Part shown: in pieces, positions 47,960-58,024 of the stretch
How positions within the stretch are numbered: position 1 is the first letter of the stretch
How the letters are laid out: each line of letters opens with the position of its first letter
Assembly: GCF_000722705.1 (NCBI RefSeq)
Contig: NZ_JPFW01000010.1
Location: 1 to 60,728, forward strand
Length of the DNA stretch: 60,728 bases
DNA from: Streptococcus mitis
GTDB taxonomy: Bacteria; Bacillota; Bacilli; Lactobacillales; Streptococcaceae
Reading direction: 5' to 3'
Translations under genes and position numbers: made by a program
The notes under the pieces: generated by a model
Told to the model about the DNA's origin: nothing
Seen by the model: only the letters and a program-made list of their open reading frames with translations
Databases searched by the model: none

Positions 47960-49078
47960 CTATACTCGTTCTCCATTACTATTTACTCTGTAACCATCCA
48001 CCGTCGTATTAACAGCTAAGGCGCCTGAAGAGTAAGAATAATACCACTTACCAGAGACTTGATACCATCCTGTTTTCATTGCCCCTGAACTATCTAGATA
48101 ATACCACACTCCATTTTCCTTTAACCATCCTGTCTGCATTTCACCAGATGATTTCAAATAATACCAGCTAGAACCATCTTTCATCCATCCCGTTGATTTA
48201 GACCCATTTGATTTGAAATGATACCAACTACCATTTATTTTCTTCCAACCAACAGTTGAACTACTATTGGATCCATAGCTAGAGCTATTTCCTGATTGAT
48301 TCTGATAATTCTGTGAAGAAGTCACCCCCTCTAGCTGGATATAACGACGGCTACCATTATAAGCCGTATAACTCAACCACTTGTATCCATCTTTTTCGAG
48401 AATTTGATCATAATAAACATTCTCCCCAGGATAATAGTAATCAATCACAGTTGCGCTAGCTAGTGGCTGATTTTTGATAGCAGCCTTAGCCTTAAAATAA
48501 TGTGTTCCCCCTGTTGAAATTGAGGATTGACTATTTCCAACACTGCCACCAGCCAAATCTTTAAAATGGATAAAACCAGTCATGGTATTGGCCTTCACGA
48601 CACGCTTATTGTAAGATTCCCTTATTCCATAGTTGTATTCTTCAATCTCAATCTGATCTCCCATTACATTTGATACCCAGGCAACATGACCATAAGTTCC
48701 TGCAGTAGACCAAGCAATAGAGCCAATAGCTGGTCTATTATCTACACGATAGCCTTCACGACGAGCACGATAGCCCCATTCATTCGCATTTCCATAAGCT
48801 GCCGGAATCTCAAAACCATTGACATTACTCAAACGAAAGGCTGCAAAAGAAGTACACTGACGAGAATACATCCGCCACTTGTCAATCTCCTGACTCCCAT
48901 TTTTATAATGAGCAGGATAATCATCCCCACGCGCAATTGATCCATTCCCTCCAGAATAGGCATAGACACTATCACCCGCTGCTAGCATCAATCCTACTAC
49001 TAAAAAAGGAACAACCTTTTTAACTGATTTTCTAAAAGAAAACCCTGTCTCTGTTACTTTGAATGGTAAAACTTTCAT
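47960..49078 (-). CDS. cbpD: Choline-binding murein hydrolase CbpD
   Basis: 372 aa. Signal peptide cleaved after VYA (residue 40), CHAP amidase domain with Cys75 in YSRQCTSFAAF and His in TYGHVAWVS, one SH3b-like domain (about 195-265), a Ser/Asn-rich linker, and four C-terminal choline-binding repeats (GSWYHFKSNGSKSTGW type). It is the competence-induced lysin that kills non-competent sister cells in pneumococcus. As I remember it, pneumococcal CbpD has two SH3b domains and about 448 aa; one SH3b seems missing here. Confidence 0.93.
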   Translation of the reverse strand: MKVLPFKVTETGFSFRKSVKKVVPFLVVGLMLAAGDSVYAYSGGNGSIARGDDYPAHYKNGSQEIDKWRMYSRQCTSFAAFRLSNVNGFEIPAAYGNANEWGYRARREGYRVDNRPAIGSIAWSTAGTYGHVAWVSNVMGDQIEIEEYNYGIRESYNKRVVKANTMTGFIHFKDLAGGSVGNSQSSISTGGTHYFKAKAAIKNQPLASATVIDYYYPGENVYYDQILEKDGYKWLSYTAYNGSRRYIQLEGVTSSQNYQNQSGNSSSYGSNSSSTVGWKKINGSWYHFKSNGSKSTGWMKDGSSWYYLKSSGEMQTGWLKENGVWYYLDSSGAMKTGWYQVSGKWYYSYSSGALAVNTTVDGYRVNSNGERV

Positions 49079-49102
49079 TCTTCCTCCTTGAAAATAATAT
49101 AG

Positions 49103-49207
49103 TACTCAATGAAAATTAAAGATCAAACTAGGAAGCTAGACGCAGGCTATACTTGAGTATGGCAAGGCGAAGCTGACGTGGTTTGAATTTGATTTTCGAA
49201 GAGTATA
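49103..49207 (-). repeat. BOX element (boxA-boxC, no boxB) in the cbpD leader
   Basis: About 105 bases beginning with TACTCAATGAAAATTAAAGA and ending TTTTCGAAGAGTATA, with ATGGCAAGGCGAAGCTGACG in the boxA part. It has the same orientation as the BOX at 11375 but lacks the boxB hairpin. It lies between the cbpD cin-box and the cbpD start codon. Confidence 0.9.
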
Positions 49208-49232
49208 AATCGAAGATTGCCTTCACTTAAAT

Positions 49233-49240
49233 TATTCGGA
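49233..49240 (-). promoter_or_regulatory. ComX (cin) box of cbpD
   Basis: Minus strand TCCGAATA, one base from the consensus TACGAATA, about 155 bases before the cbpD start. The transcript would include the whole BOX element as leader. Confidence 0.6.
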
Positions 49241-49271
49241 GAAAAAAGAAAAAGTGAGAAAATTTCTCACT

Positions 49272-49538
49272 TTAGTCAAGATAATGAATCAGATTCTTTT
49301 CTGTAAGAATGTCTGAGTAAGTAAAGGACTCAACGTAAACATTAGCTTGTTTATCTCCTTCAACATTCCCAAATTCCACGATAAATAGGGATGGATAAAC
49401 TTCAATTAGCTTACCCAATCTATTTTTTTGGCGCTTACGACCATTCTCCAAAGTCATTTCTACGACTTGTCCCTCATGTGCCTTGATTTCTTCTTTGATT
49501 TTTTTCATCTTGGCTACATCTGTAAATGCATCTGACAT
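49272..49538 (-). CDS. Veg family protein
   Basis: 88 aa, with EIKAHEGQVVEMTLENGRKR and GKLIEVYPSLFIVEF typical of the Veg family (an SH3-like small protein; B. subtilis Veg affects biofilm regulation). It starts one base after dnaC ends. Confidence 0.88.
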   Translation of the reverse strand: MSDAFTDVAKMKKIKEEIKAHEGQVVEMTLENGRKRQKNRLGKLIEVYPSLFIVEFGNVEGDKQANVYVESFTYSDILTEKNLIHYLD

Positions 49539-49539
49539 C

Positions 49540-50892
49540 TTATGCCTCCCTCTTTGAGATACTTGAAAATTTATTGTATTCTTTTTGGAAAATTAATTCC
49601 ACCGTTCCACGAGCTCCACTACGGTTTTTCTCGATAATAACTTCTACCTTATTATTTGGTATGCCTTCCTCTTCTTCACCACCACGCTCATAGTAGTCGT
49701 CGCGATAAAGAAAGGCTACGATATCAGCGTCCTGCTCAATAGACCCAGATTCACGAATATCAGACAAGACTGGCCTCTTATCCTGACGTTGTTCTACACC
49801 ACGAGATAGCTGACTTAGAGCGATTACTGGAACTTTCAGTTCCTTAGCTAAAATTTTCAACTGACGTGAAATTTCTGAAACCTCTTGTTGACGATTTTCT
49901 CGCCCAGTTCCCGTGATAAGCTGCAAGTAGTCTATCAAAATCAAACCTAGATTACCCGTTTCTTGAGCCAGTTTGCGTGATCGAGAACGAATTTCCGTGA
50001 TTCGAATCCCTGGTGTATCATCGATATAGATACTTGCATTGGCTAGATTCCCTTGAGCAATGGTATACTTTTGCCACTCCTCATCTGTCAATTGCCCCGT
50101 ACGAATAGAATGCGATTCCACCAAACCTTCTGCCGCCAACATACGATCCACTAGACTTTCCGCACCCATTTCAAGTGAGAAAATAGCTACCGTCTTGTCC
50201 AACTTAGTCCCAATGTTCTGAGCAATATTCAAGGCAAAGGCTGTCTTACCAACCGCAGGACGAGCCGCCAAAATAATCAACTCCTCCTCATGCAAACCAG
50301 TCGTCATATGATCCAAATCACGATAACCTGTCGCAATACCTGTAATATCAGTCGTTTGTTGGGAGCGAGCCTCCAGATTTCCAAAGTTGACATTCAACAC
50401 ATCTCTAATGTTCTTAAATCCACTTCGATTAGCATTTTCACTAACATCAATCAGCCCTTTTTCGGCCTGAGCAATAATTTCATCAACTGGTTGTGAAGCC
50501 TCGTAAGCTTGATTGACAGACTCTGTCAACTTGCCGATTAATCGCCGTAGCATGGCTTTTTCAGCAACAATCTTAGCATAATACTCCGCATTAGCAGAAG
50601 TTGGCACAGAATTGACAATCTCAACCAAGTAAGACAAGCCACCAATATTCTGTAAGTCACCTTGATTATCAAGAATAGTACGAACCGTTGTTGCATCTAT
50701 AGCATCGCCACGATCTGATAAGTCAACCATGGCTTGGAAAATCAAACGATGGGCATACTTAAAAAAGTCCCGAGACTCAATGTATTCTCGCACAAAAACA
50801 AGCTTACTCTCGTCAATAAAGATAGCCCCTAAAACGGATTGCTCAGCTAAGATATCTTGAGGTTGTACTCGTAACTCTTCTACTTCTGCCAT
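49540..50892 (-). CDS. dnaC: Replicative DNA helicase (DnaB family, DnaC in Gram-positives)
   Basis: 450 aa. N-terminal DnaB domain (QPQDILAEQSVLGAIF), RecA-like domain with Walker A AARPAVGKTAFALNIA near 210, and RESGSIEQDADIVAFLYR. It unwinds DNA at the replication fork. It lies between rplI and veg. Confidence 0.96.
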   Translation of the reverse strand: MAEVEELRVQPQDILAEQSVLGAIFIDESKLVFVREYIESRDFFKYAHRLIFQAMVDLSDRGDAIDATTVRTILDNQGDLQNIGGLSYLVEIVNSVPTSANAEYYAKIVAEKAMLRRLIGKLTESVNQAYEASQPVDEIIAQAEKGLIDVSENANRSGFKNIRDVLNVNFGNLEARSQQTTDITGIATGYRDLDHMTTGLHEEELIILAARPAVGKTAFALNIAQNIGTKLDKTVAIFSLEMGAESLVDRMLAAEGLVESHSIRTGQLTDEEWQKYTIAQGNLANASIYIDDTPGIRITEIRSRSRKLAQETGNLGLILIDYLQLITGTGRENRQQEVSEISRQLKILAKELKVPVIALSQLSRGVEQRQDKRPVLSDIRESGSIEQDADIVAFLYRDDYYERGGEEEEGIPNNKVEVIIEKNRSGARGTVELIFQKEYNKFSSISKREA

Positions 50893-50935
50893 CAGATTTC
50901 CCTTCCTTTTACAATCTTGTCAAGAAAGTGTAAAT

Positions 50936-51388
50936 TTACCCTTCTTTCACACGAAGATTGATCACACTTGTGACATCTTGATAGATTTTCACTGGTACAT
51001 CAATCAAACCAACTGCTCGAATCGGAGCTTGCACTTGGATATGACGTTTATCAATCTTAATTCCAAATTGCTTTTGCAATTCTTCTGCGATTTTCTTATT
51101 GGTAATTGAACCAAAAGTACGGCCATCTGGACCAACTTTTTCAACAAATTCTACAACAGTTTCTTCTGCTTCAAGTTGGGCTTTAATTGCTTTTGCTTCT
51201 GCAATCATCTCAGCGTGAGCTTTCTCTTCAGATTTTTGTTTACCACGAAGTTCGCCCACCGCTTGAGCAGTCGCTTCTTTAGCTAGGTTCTTTTTGATAA
51301 GAAAGTTTTGTGCATATCCTGTTGGTACTTCCTTAATTTCGCCTTTTTTACCTTTTCCTTTAACATCTGCTAAAAAGATTACTTTCAT
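50936..51388 (-). CDS. rplI: Ribosomal protein bL9
   Basis: 150 aa, [30 protein letters not shown] is the classic L9 N-terminus; long central helix and C-terminal domain ([21 protein letters not shown]). It overlaps the end of the phosphodiesterase gene by four bases. Confidence 0.97.
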   Translation of the reverse strand: MKVIFLADVKGKGKKGEIKEVPTGYAQNFLIKKNLAKEATAQAVGELRGKQKSEEKAHAEMIAEAKAIKAQLEAEETVVEFVEKVGPDGRTFGSITNKKIAEELQKQFGIKIDKRHIQVQAPIRAVGLIDVPVKIYQDVTSVINLRVKEG

Positions 51389-53358
51389 TCTTCTTTCTCC
51401 TTTTCCTTTATTTCGTTTAATACAATTTCTGTCAGTTTTTCACCTGCTTTTGACAAGGTTAAATCCTTAATTTGAGCTGCTGCTAAATTAAAGTGGCCTC
51501 CACCTCCCAGCTCTTCCATAATCCGTTGTACATTCAGCTTACTACGACTGCGAGCTGAGATAGAGATAAATCCTTGTGTATTCTTCGCAAGAACAAAACT
51601 CGCTTCAATACCTGACATGGCTAACATGGCATCTGCAGCCTTACTAATGACAACTGTATCATAGCATTTCGATTCCTTAGCCTCTGCTATTAGTACATCT
51701 GAACCTAATTTACGCCCCTGTAAAATCAGTTCATTGACCTCACGATATTCTTCAAAATCTGTCGCAGCAATTTCCTGGATAGCAATACTATCACTTCCGC
51801 GCGTTCTGAGATAGCTAGCAACATCAAATGTCCGACTGGTAACTCGTGAGGTGAAATTTTTAGTATCCAACATCATACCAGCCATCAAGACGCTTGCTTG
51901 CATACGACTCAGACGATTTTTCTTAGAATTCTGGAACTGTAGCAATTCCGTTACCAACTCACTGGCACTACTTGCACCACTTTCAATATAAGTAATAACT
52001 GCATTATCTGGGAAATCCTGATCCCTTCTATGGTGGTCAATGACGATGGTTTGGGTAAATAAATCATAAAAATCTTTTGATAAAGTTAAAGCTGTCTTTG
52101 AATGGTCTACAAGAATCAACAAAGAACGATTGGTCACCATCCCCATTGCATCCTTAACAGACAACAACTTCATAACTCCTTCTTTTTCTAAGAATGAAAC
52201 AGCTCGTTCAATATCTGGTGACATTTGTTCTTCGTCATAAATAGCATAGCTATTTTCAGTCACATTGCTGGCAAATAACTGCATACCTACAGCAGAGCCC
52301 AAAGCATCCATATCCAGATTTTTATGACCAACTACAAAAACCTGATCCACACTACGAATCTTATCTGAAATAGCCGTCATCATAGCGCGCGTACGAGTCC
52401 GTGTACGTTTGATTGAGGCAGCAGACCCACCACCAAAATAAACTGGATTTTTCGTTTCGTCATTCTCCTTGACAACAACTTGGTCGCCACCACGCACTTC
52501 AGCCAAGTTCAAGTTGAGTAATGCAACTTTCCCTATCTCATCATGATTTCCATCACCATAAGAAAATCCCATACTTAAGGTCAAAGGCAGCTGTCTCTGT
52601 TTCGCCTCTTCTCTGAAAGCATCGATAACCGAAAATTTATCATTCATCAATCCCTCAAGTACCGTGTAGTCCGTAAATAGATAAAAACGGTCCATACTCA
52701 CTCGACGGGAGAACATGGCATGCTTCACAGCAAATTCTGAAACAAAATTGGCTACAAAACTGTTAATATGACTAATATCAGACTCTGATGTTTCATCTTC
52801 TAAATCATCATAGTTGTCAACGGAGACGATCCCAATCACAGGTCGACTCGTTACTAACTCAACAGTCGCTTCGTATTCTCCAGACACATCAAAGAAGTAA
52901 AGAACTCCAGACACCTTGTCCATATGAACCGAATAGCGAGTCTCACCCAAGGTGGCATAAGAACCTGGATTCCCCACAGAAGCCTTGATAATTGTTTGAA
53001 TTAATGCCACATCAATCTCGCCCACTTCATTAGTCAAAATCAATTCAGCATAAGGATTAAACCATTCAACTTCACCTGACGACAAGTCTAATTTAATAAC
53101 TCCGACAGGCATCTGTTCTAACAAGGTTGTCAAACTATCTTCAGCTTGGTGGTTTACATACTGAATTTGTTCTACTTCACTCCTTGAGTAGTACTCTCTT
53201 TGATGAATGAATAATAAACTATATGAACCCAAAATAAGTAGCAAAAGAAATAGCGTTACCAGTGTATTCGTTACAAAAACAAGTTGCACAGATAGCACTC
53301 CGAACGCCACTATTCCTAATATTAAGGGGAAAATAGGACTTATATAAAATTTTTTCAT
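51385..53358 (-). CDS. pde1: Cyclic-di-AMP phosphodiesterase (GdpP/Pde1, DHH-DHHA1)
   Basis: 657 aa from the start at 53358 (AGAGG upstream; a longer reading to 53439 lacks one). Two N-terminal membrane helices, a PAS-like domain, a degenerate GGDEF domain, then DHH with [17 protein letters not shown] and IDHHRRD, and DHHA1 with [13 protein letters not shown]. It hydrolyses c-di-AMP, which affects potassium, cell wall and competence in pneumococcus. Confidence 0.93.
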   Translation of the reverse strand: MKKFYISPIFPLILGIVAFGVLSVQLVFVTNTLVTLFLLLLILGSYSLLFIHQREYYSRSEVEQIQYVNHQAEDSLTTLLEQMPVGVIKLDLSSGEVEWFNPYAELILTNEVGEIDVALIQTIIKASVGNPGSYATLGETRYSVHMDKVSGVLYFFDVSGEYEATVELVTSRPVIGIVSVDNYDDLEDETSESDISHINSFVANFVSEFAVKHAMFSRRVSMDRFYLFTDYTVLEGLMNDKFSVIDAFREEAKQRQLPLTLSMGFSYGDGNHDEIGKVALLNLNLAEVRGGDQVVVKENDETKNPVYFGGGSAASIKRTRTRTRAMMTAISDKIRSVDQVFVVGHKNLDMDALGSAVGMQLFASNVTENSYAIYDEEQMSPDIERAVSFLEKEGVMKLLSVKDAMGMVTNRSLLILVDHSKTALTLSKDFYDLFTQTIVIDHHRRDQDFPDNAVITYIESGASSASELVTELLQFQNSKKNRLSRMQASVLMAGMMLDTKNFTSRVTSRTFDVASYLRTRGSDSIAIQEIAATDFEEYREVNELILQGRKLGSDVLIAEAKESKCYDTVVISKAADAMLAMSGIEASFVLAKNTQGFISISARSRSKLNVQRIMEELGGGGHFNLAAAQIKDLTLSKAGEKLTEIVLNEIKEKEKEE

Positions 53359-53445
53359 TCCAAACCTCTTGGCACCCATTATACCATAATAACCACCAAA
53401 AAGCGACTTTTTAAAAGTGTAATCAACAATTATATCCATTGTAAG

Positions 53446-53480
53446 AAAAAGTAGGTTTACAACTCAGTAAACCTACCTTT
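53446..53480 (-). terminator. Terminator downstream of hpf
   Basis: GTAGGTTTAC / GTAAACCTAC perfect stem between hpf and the phosphodiesterase gene. The T tract (CTTTTTCTTAC) lies on the minus-strand side. Confidence 0.8.
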
Positions 53481-53493
53481 ACATATATTAAAA

Positions 53494-54042
53494 TTAAGAT
53501 TCTTTAACTTCTAACAGACCAATTTCGCCATCTTCACGACGATAAATCACATTGGTTGTTTGATCTTCAACATCCACATAAATAAAGAAATCATGTCCCA
53601 ACAAATCCATCTGTAGAATAGCTTCTTCCAAATCCATTGGTTTTAAATCAATTTGTTTTGAACGAACAACTCTAGATTGGACAACATTTGTATCTTCCAC
53701 CAAAGCATCTGTAAATAATTGACTAGTTGCTACCTTATTTTTATTTTTACGCTCGATTTTTGTTTTGTTTTTACGAATCTGACGTTCAATTTTATCGGTT
53801 ACAAGGTCAATTGAACCATACATATCTTGAGACACATCTTCTGCACGAAGAGTAATAGAGCCAAGCGGAATCGTCACTTCCACTTTAGCAGTTTTTTCAC
53901 GATACACCTTCAAGTTAACTCGAGCATCCAACTCTTGTTCAGCTTGAAAATACTTTTCGATCTTTTCGAGTTTAGAAACTACATAATCACGAATTGCTTC
54001 TGTTACTTCTAGGTTTTCACCACGGATACTATATTTAATCAT
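53494..54042 (-). CDS. hpf: Long-form ribosome hibernation promoting factor
   Basis: 182 aa. N-terminal S30AE domain (MIKYSIRGENLEVTEAIRDYVVSKLEKIE) and the C-terminal dimerisation domain (SKQIDLKPMDLEEAILQMDLLGHDFFIY) of the long form that makes 100S ribosomes in stationary phase. It follows comFC in the same direction. Confidence 0.95.
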   Translation of the reverse strand: MIKYSIRGENLEVTEAIRDYVVSKLEKIEKYFQAEQELDARVNLKVYREKTAKVEVTIPLGSITLRAEDVSQDMYGSIDLVTDKIERQIRKNKTKIERKNKNKVATSQLFTDALVEDTNVVQSRVVRSKQIDLKPMDLEEAILQMDLLGHDFFIYVDVEDQTTNVIYRREDGEIGLLEVKES

Positions 54043-54121
54043 ATGAGTACCTTCTTTCTAAACATTTTTGTTTTTCTGATTTCATTATAACGCTTTCATT
54101 TTATTTTTGCAAATTTTTTCC

Positions 54122-54784
54122 TCATCTTACAAGGGAAAATGTTTTTACATCCTCTGCACCTGCCTCTTCCAGCAGTTTCTTCACACGATTTATAGTTGTT
54201 CCCGTAGTGTAAATATCATCTATAAGTAGGATTTTTTTAGGAATAGTAACTCCACTTTTAATAAAGAAAGGAAGTTCTGTTGCCAAGCGTTCTGAACGAC
54301 TTTTAGAAGAACTAGCTCTCTCTTCTCTTTTATCTAATAAATCCAGATACTTAAAACCTGCTGCTTCAACTAAACCTTCAACCTGATTAAATCCTCTGTC
54401 AGCATATCTCTCCTTACTTAATGGAATGACTACAAATTGATATTCTTTGTACTTTTTCAACTCCTCACTTAAAAATGAAGAAAAAACTTTTCTTAAAAGG
54501 AAGTCCCCATCAAACTTATATCGACTGAAAAAATCTTTCATAGCATGATTGTAAGTAAAAATCGCGCTATGACTAACCTCAATTCCTTCTTTACACCAAA
54601 GTTGACAATCTTGACAATTTGTTGACAATCCTATTTTCATACAGTTTGGACAGTGCTCTTCTCCAATTCTCTCAAAAGTAGAATCACAGTCTGAACAAAG
54701 ACAAGAATCATCATTCCTCAAAAGCAAGATACTACTAAAAGTTAAAACAGTCTTCATTGTCTGCCAACATAACAAACACTTCAT
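54122..54784 (-). CDS. comFC: Competence protein ComFC
   Basis: 220 aa. N-terminal zinc cysteines (CLLCW, CLCSDCD, CPNC, CQDCQLWC) and a phosphoribosyltransferase-like domain with ILLIDDIYTTGTTINRV. It is needed for DNA uptake together with ComFA. It overlaps comFA by four bases. Confidence 0.94.
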   Translation of the reverse strand: MKCLLCWQTMKTVLTFSSILLLRNDDSCLCSDCDSTFERIGEEHCPNCMKIGLSTNCQDCQLWCKEGIEVSHSAIFTYNHAMKDFFSRYKFDGDFLLRKVFSSFLSEELKKYKEYQFVVIPLSKERYADRGFNQVEGLVEAAGFKYLDLLDKREERASSSKSRSERLATELPFFIKSGVTIPKKILLIDDIYTTGTTINRVKKLLEEAGAEDVKTFSLVR

Positions 54785-56079
54785 AGACCCGCCTCCTTGT
54801 TCATCTGCTGAATTTCCTTAATCGCCTTCTTGATCGAAGCATTTAATCCGTCATGAAAGAAAAGCAAATCTCCTGTCGGTCTATCCATACTTCGTCCAAC
54901 TCGTCCACCAATTTGAATCAAACTAGACTTGGTAAACAGACGATGATTGGCCTCTACTACAAAAACGTCCACATAAGGGAAGGTAACTCCACGCTCCAAG
55001 ATTGTCGTACTGATAAGTATTGTCAGTTCTCCATCTCGAAAAGCTTGCACCTGCTCTAACCGATTTTCTGTTACAGAAGAGACAAAACCAATTTTCTCAT
55101 TTGGAAATTGCTCCTGTAAGATTTCTTTTAGCTGCTCCCCTTTTTTAATTTCTGATGCAAAAATAAGCAACGGATAAGCTGTCTTTCTCTGTTTCTCAAT
55201 ATAAGACTTTAACTTTGGTGACAAACGATTCTTATCCAAACAGCGATTAAAATCCGATAACCAAACTGGCTTAGGAATAATCAATGGATTCCCATGAAAT
55301 CGTCTAGGCAAGCTCAATCTTTTTAGTTCTCCTAAACGGACTTTCCTATCTAACTCATCGGTCGAAGTCGCTGTTAAAAAGATTCTCAGCCCATTCTCCT
55401 TTACACTATTCTTGACAGCATGGTAAAGCGTTGGATTATCAACATAAGGAAAGGCATCTACTTCATCCACTATCAGCAAATCAAAAGCTTGATAAAATTT
55501 CAATAACTGATGGGTCGTCGCAACAACTAATGGGGTTCGGAAATACGGTTCTGATTCTCCGTGTAGAAGAGCTATCTCGCAAGCAAAATCATCTTGCAGG
55601 CGCTTATACAATTCCAAGCATACATCTATTCGAGGACTGGCCAAACATACTGCACCACCCCTATTAATCACCTTAGCCACAACTTGATAAATCATTTCTG
55701 TCTTTCCAGCCCCTGTCACCGCATGAACTAAAGTTGGCTCTTGCTTGTCTACTGCTTGAATCAGTCCCTCTGATACCTTCTCTTGAAAAGGAGTTAATTG
55801 ACCACGCCATTTAAGAACATCTTGTTTAGGAAAATCCTCCTGCGGAAAATAGTATAAAGCTTTATCACTTCTAACTCGCTTCATCAGCAAGCACTCTCGA
55901 CAATAGTAAGCACCAATGGGTAAATACCATTCCTCTAGAATAATACTATTACAACGTTGACAGAAAAGTTTCCCCTTCTCCTTTCTCATTGCTGGAAGTT
56001 TCTCCGCCAACTGACGCTCCTCTTCTGTTAATTCATTCTCAGTAAACACACGACCGAGATAGTTTGGATTTACTTTCAT
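54781..56079 (-). CDS. comFA: Competence DNA translocase ATPase ComFA
   Basis: 432 aa helicase-like ATPase. Four-Cys zinc site (CQRC ... CREC), Walker A AVTGAGKTEM near 120, DEVD box in LLIVDEVDAFP, and helicase C motifs STTILERGVTFPYVDV and QIGGRVGRS. It drives single-stranded DNA through the membrane channel. The start codon lies eight bases after the cin-box. Confidence 0.95.
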   Translation of the reverse strand: MKVNPNYLGRVFTENELTEEERQLAEKLPAMRKEKGKLFCQRCNSIILEEWYLPIGAYYCRECLLMKRVRSDKALYYFPQEDFPKQDVLKWRGQLTPFQEKVSEGLIQAVDKQEPTLVHAVTGAGKTEMIYQVVAKVINRGGAVCLASPRIDVCLELYKRLQDDFACEIALLHGESEPYFRTPLVVATTHQLLKFYQAFDLLIVDEVDAFPYVDNPTLYHAVKNSVKENGLRIFLTATSTDELDRKVRLGELKRLSLPRRFHGNPLIIPKPVWLSDFNRCLDKNRLSPKLKSYIEKQRKTAYPLLIFASEIKKGEQLKEILQEQFPNEKIGFVSSVTENRLEQVQAFRDGELTILISTTILERGVTFPYVDVFVVEANHRLFTKSSLIQIGGRVGRSMDRPTGDLLFFHDGLNASIKKAIKEIQQMNKEAGL

Positions 56080-56086
56080 ACTTCTT

Positions 56087-56094
56087 TATTCGTA
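56087..56094 (-). promoter_or_regulatory. ComX (cin) box of comFA-comFC
   Basis: Minus strand TACGAATA, an exact match to the late competence box. Counting six to seven bases to the transcription start leads to about 56080, next to the ATG at 56079, so the transcript may have no leader. Confidence 0.85.
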
Positions 56095-56135
56095 AAAACC
56101 TAGCGCTTTAGATGATTTTTTAGTACAATTAAATC

Positions 56136-56771
56136 ATGGAATTTAGAACAATTAAAGAGGACGGACAAGTCCAAGAAGAAATCAAAAAATCCCGCTTTAT
56201 CTGTCATGCCAAGCGTGTTTATAGCGAAGAAGAGGCTCGTGACTTCATCACCACCATCAAAAAAGAACACTACAAAGCGACGCATAACTGCTCTGCTTTT
56301 ATTATTGGAGAACGAAGTGAAATTAAACGTACAAGTGATGATGGTGAGCCCAGTGGTACTGCTGGAGTTCCCATGCTTGGGGTACTAGAAAATCACAATC
56401 TCACCAATGTCTGTGTGGTAGTGACACGCTACTTTGGTGGCATTAAACTAGGCGCTGGAGGATTGATTCGTGCTTACGCCGGCAGTGTGGCCTTAGCTGT
56501 CAAAAAAATTGGCATCATTGAAATAAAAGAACAGGCTGGCATTGCTATTCAAATGTCCTACGCTCAGTACCAAGAGTACAGTAACTTCCTTAAAGAACAT
56601 ACTCTCATGGAGCTGGATACAAATTTTACAGATCAAGTCGATACGATGATTTATGTTGATAAAGAAGAAAAAGAAACTATTAAAGCTGCACTTGTAGAGT
56701 TTTTTAATGGAAAGGTCACTTTAACTGATCAAGGTTTACGAGAAGTTGAAATTCCTGTAAACCTAGTGTAA
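56136..56771 (+). CDS. YigZ/IMPACT family protein
   Basis: 211 aa. N-terminal UPF0029 domain with IKKSRFICHAKRV and VVVTRYFGGIKLGAGGLIRAY, then a C-terminal ferredoxin-like domain. Relatives regulate translation through GCN2 in eukaryotes; the bacterial role is unclear. It is divergent from comFA, separated by 56 bases. Confidence 0.9.
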   Translation: MEFRTIKEDGQVQEEIKKSRFICHAKRVYSEEEARDFITTIKKEHYKATHNCSAFIIGERSEIKRTSDDGEPSGTAGVPMLGVLENHNLTNVCVVVTRYFGGIKLGAGGLIRAYAGSVALAVKKIGIIEIKEQAGIAIQMSYAQYQEYSNFLKEHTLMELDTNFTDQVDTMIYVDKEEKETIKAALVEFFNGKVTLTDQGLREVEIPVNLV

Positions 56772-56998
56772 ATAATAGATAATACAGTGTTTCACTGACA
56801 TTCTCACCGCTACTTTAATTAGCAAAATAAAAAGATGCTTGCAAAGACCTACTATAAAATGAGACTATTCAAAAAGAAAACGGATTGCGTTCTCCTTTAC
56901 ACCTATTTACTAGAATTAGCCTATCATAATCGCTTAAAAATTAATGGCTTAGACCTATGATATAAAAAAATCCTATCGCTTCGATAGGATTTCTATAT
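56772..56998. other. Intergenic region before cysK, with a terminator
   Basis: AATCCTATCG / CGATAGGATT at 56969-56991 with a following T tract is an intrinsic terminator. A 41-codon reading frame at 56835-56960 lacks a ribosome binding site and is not supported. No other feature is recognised. Confidence 0.6.
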
Positions 56999-57027
56999 TT
57001 TACAAATGGTATAGATAGCGTTATACT
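56999..57027 (+). promoter_or_regulatory. Promoter of cysK
   Basis: TTTACA (56999-57004), 17 bases, TATACT (57022-57027). The start codon follows 29 bases later with AAAGAGG as ribosome binding site. Confidence 0.75.
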
Positions 57028-57056
57028 AGAGATATCTTATACAAAGAGGTATTCAT

Positions 57057-57983
57057 ATGTCTATTTATAACAACATTACTGAACTAATCGGTCAAACTCC
57101 GATTGTTAAACTCAACAACATCGTACCAGATGGTACTGCGGACGTCTATGTAAAGCTTGAAGCATTTAATCCTGGTTCATCTGTAAAAGACCGTATTGCT
57201 CTTAGCATGATTGAAAAGGCTGAACAAGACGGTATTCTAAAACCGGGTGCTACTATTGTTGAAGCAACAAGTGGAAACACTGGTATTGGACTTTCATGGG
57301 TAGGTGCTGCTAAAGGATATAAAGTTGTCATTGTTATGCCTGAAACCATGAGTGTAGAACGCCGTAAGATTATCCAAGCCTATGGCGCTGAACTCGTCCT
57401 CACTCCTGGTAGCGAAGGAATGAAAGGTGCTATTGCTAAGGCTCAAGAAATTGCTGCTGAACGTGATGGTTTCCTTCCTCTTCAATTTGACAATCCAGCT
57501 AATCCAGAAGTACACGAAAAAACAACAGGGGCTGAAATACTAGCTGCTTTCGGTAAAGATGGATTAGATGCCTTTGTTGCTGGAGTTGGTACTGGTGGAA
57601 CAATTTCTGGTGTTTCTCATGCACTCAAAGCAGCAAATTCAAACATTCAAGTTTTTGCAGTAGAAGCAGACGAATCTGCTATTCTATCTGGTGAAAAACC
57701 TGGTCCTCACAAAATTCAAGGTATCTCAGCTGGATTTATTCCTGATACACTAGATACAAAAGCTTATGATGGTATCGTTCGTGTAACATCAGACGATGCT
57801 CTAGCACTCGGCCGTGAAATTGGTGGAAAAGAAGGTTTCCTTGTAGGGATTTCTTCAGCTGCAGCTATCTATGGAGCAATTGAAGTTGCTAAGAAATTAG
57901 GTACAGGTAAGAAAGTCCTTGCTCTAGCACCAGATAACGGCGAACGTTATCTCTCTACAGCACTCTATGAATTTGAAGTGTAG
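57057..57983 (+). CDS. cysK: Cysteine synthase (O-acetylserine sulfhydrylase)
   Basis: 308 aa PLP enzyme. Lys44 in [10 protein letters not shown] binds [17 protein letters not shown] is the asparagine loop and [11 protein letters not shown] the phosphate-binding loop. It makes cysteine from O-acetylserine and sulfide. It is a single gene with its own promoter and a terminator at 58000-58024. It has been named cysM in some pneumococcal annotations. Confidence 0.95.
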   Translation: MSIYNNITELIGQTPIVKLNNIVPDGTADVYVKLEAFNPGSSVKDRIALSMIEKAEQDGILKPGATIVEATSGNTGIGLSWVGAAKGYKVVIVMPETMSVERRKIIQAYGAELVLTPGSEGMKGAIAKAQEIAAERDGFLPLQFDNPANPEVHEKTTGAEILAAFGKDGLDAFVAGVGTGGTISGVSHALKAANSNIQVFAVEADESAILSGEKPGPHKIQGISAGFIPDTLDTKAYDGIVRVTSDDALALGREIGGKEGFLVGISSAAAIYGAIEVAKKLGTGKKVLALAPDNGERYLSTALYEFEV

Positions 57984-57999
57984 CCTCCTAAATGCACTT

Positions 58000-58024
58000 A
58001 GCCCTTATTATAGGGCTTTTTATT
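58000..58024 (+). terminator. Terminator of cysK
   Basis: AGCCC TTATTATA GGGCT stem followed by TTTTATTT. Confidence 0.8.

Noticed and set aside
56835-56960. 41-codon reading frame between yigZ and cysK
   Set aside because: No ribosome binding site and no recognisable similarity; could be a decayed transposase piece but the evidence is too thin.
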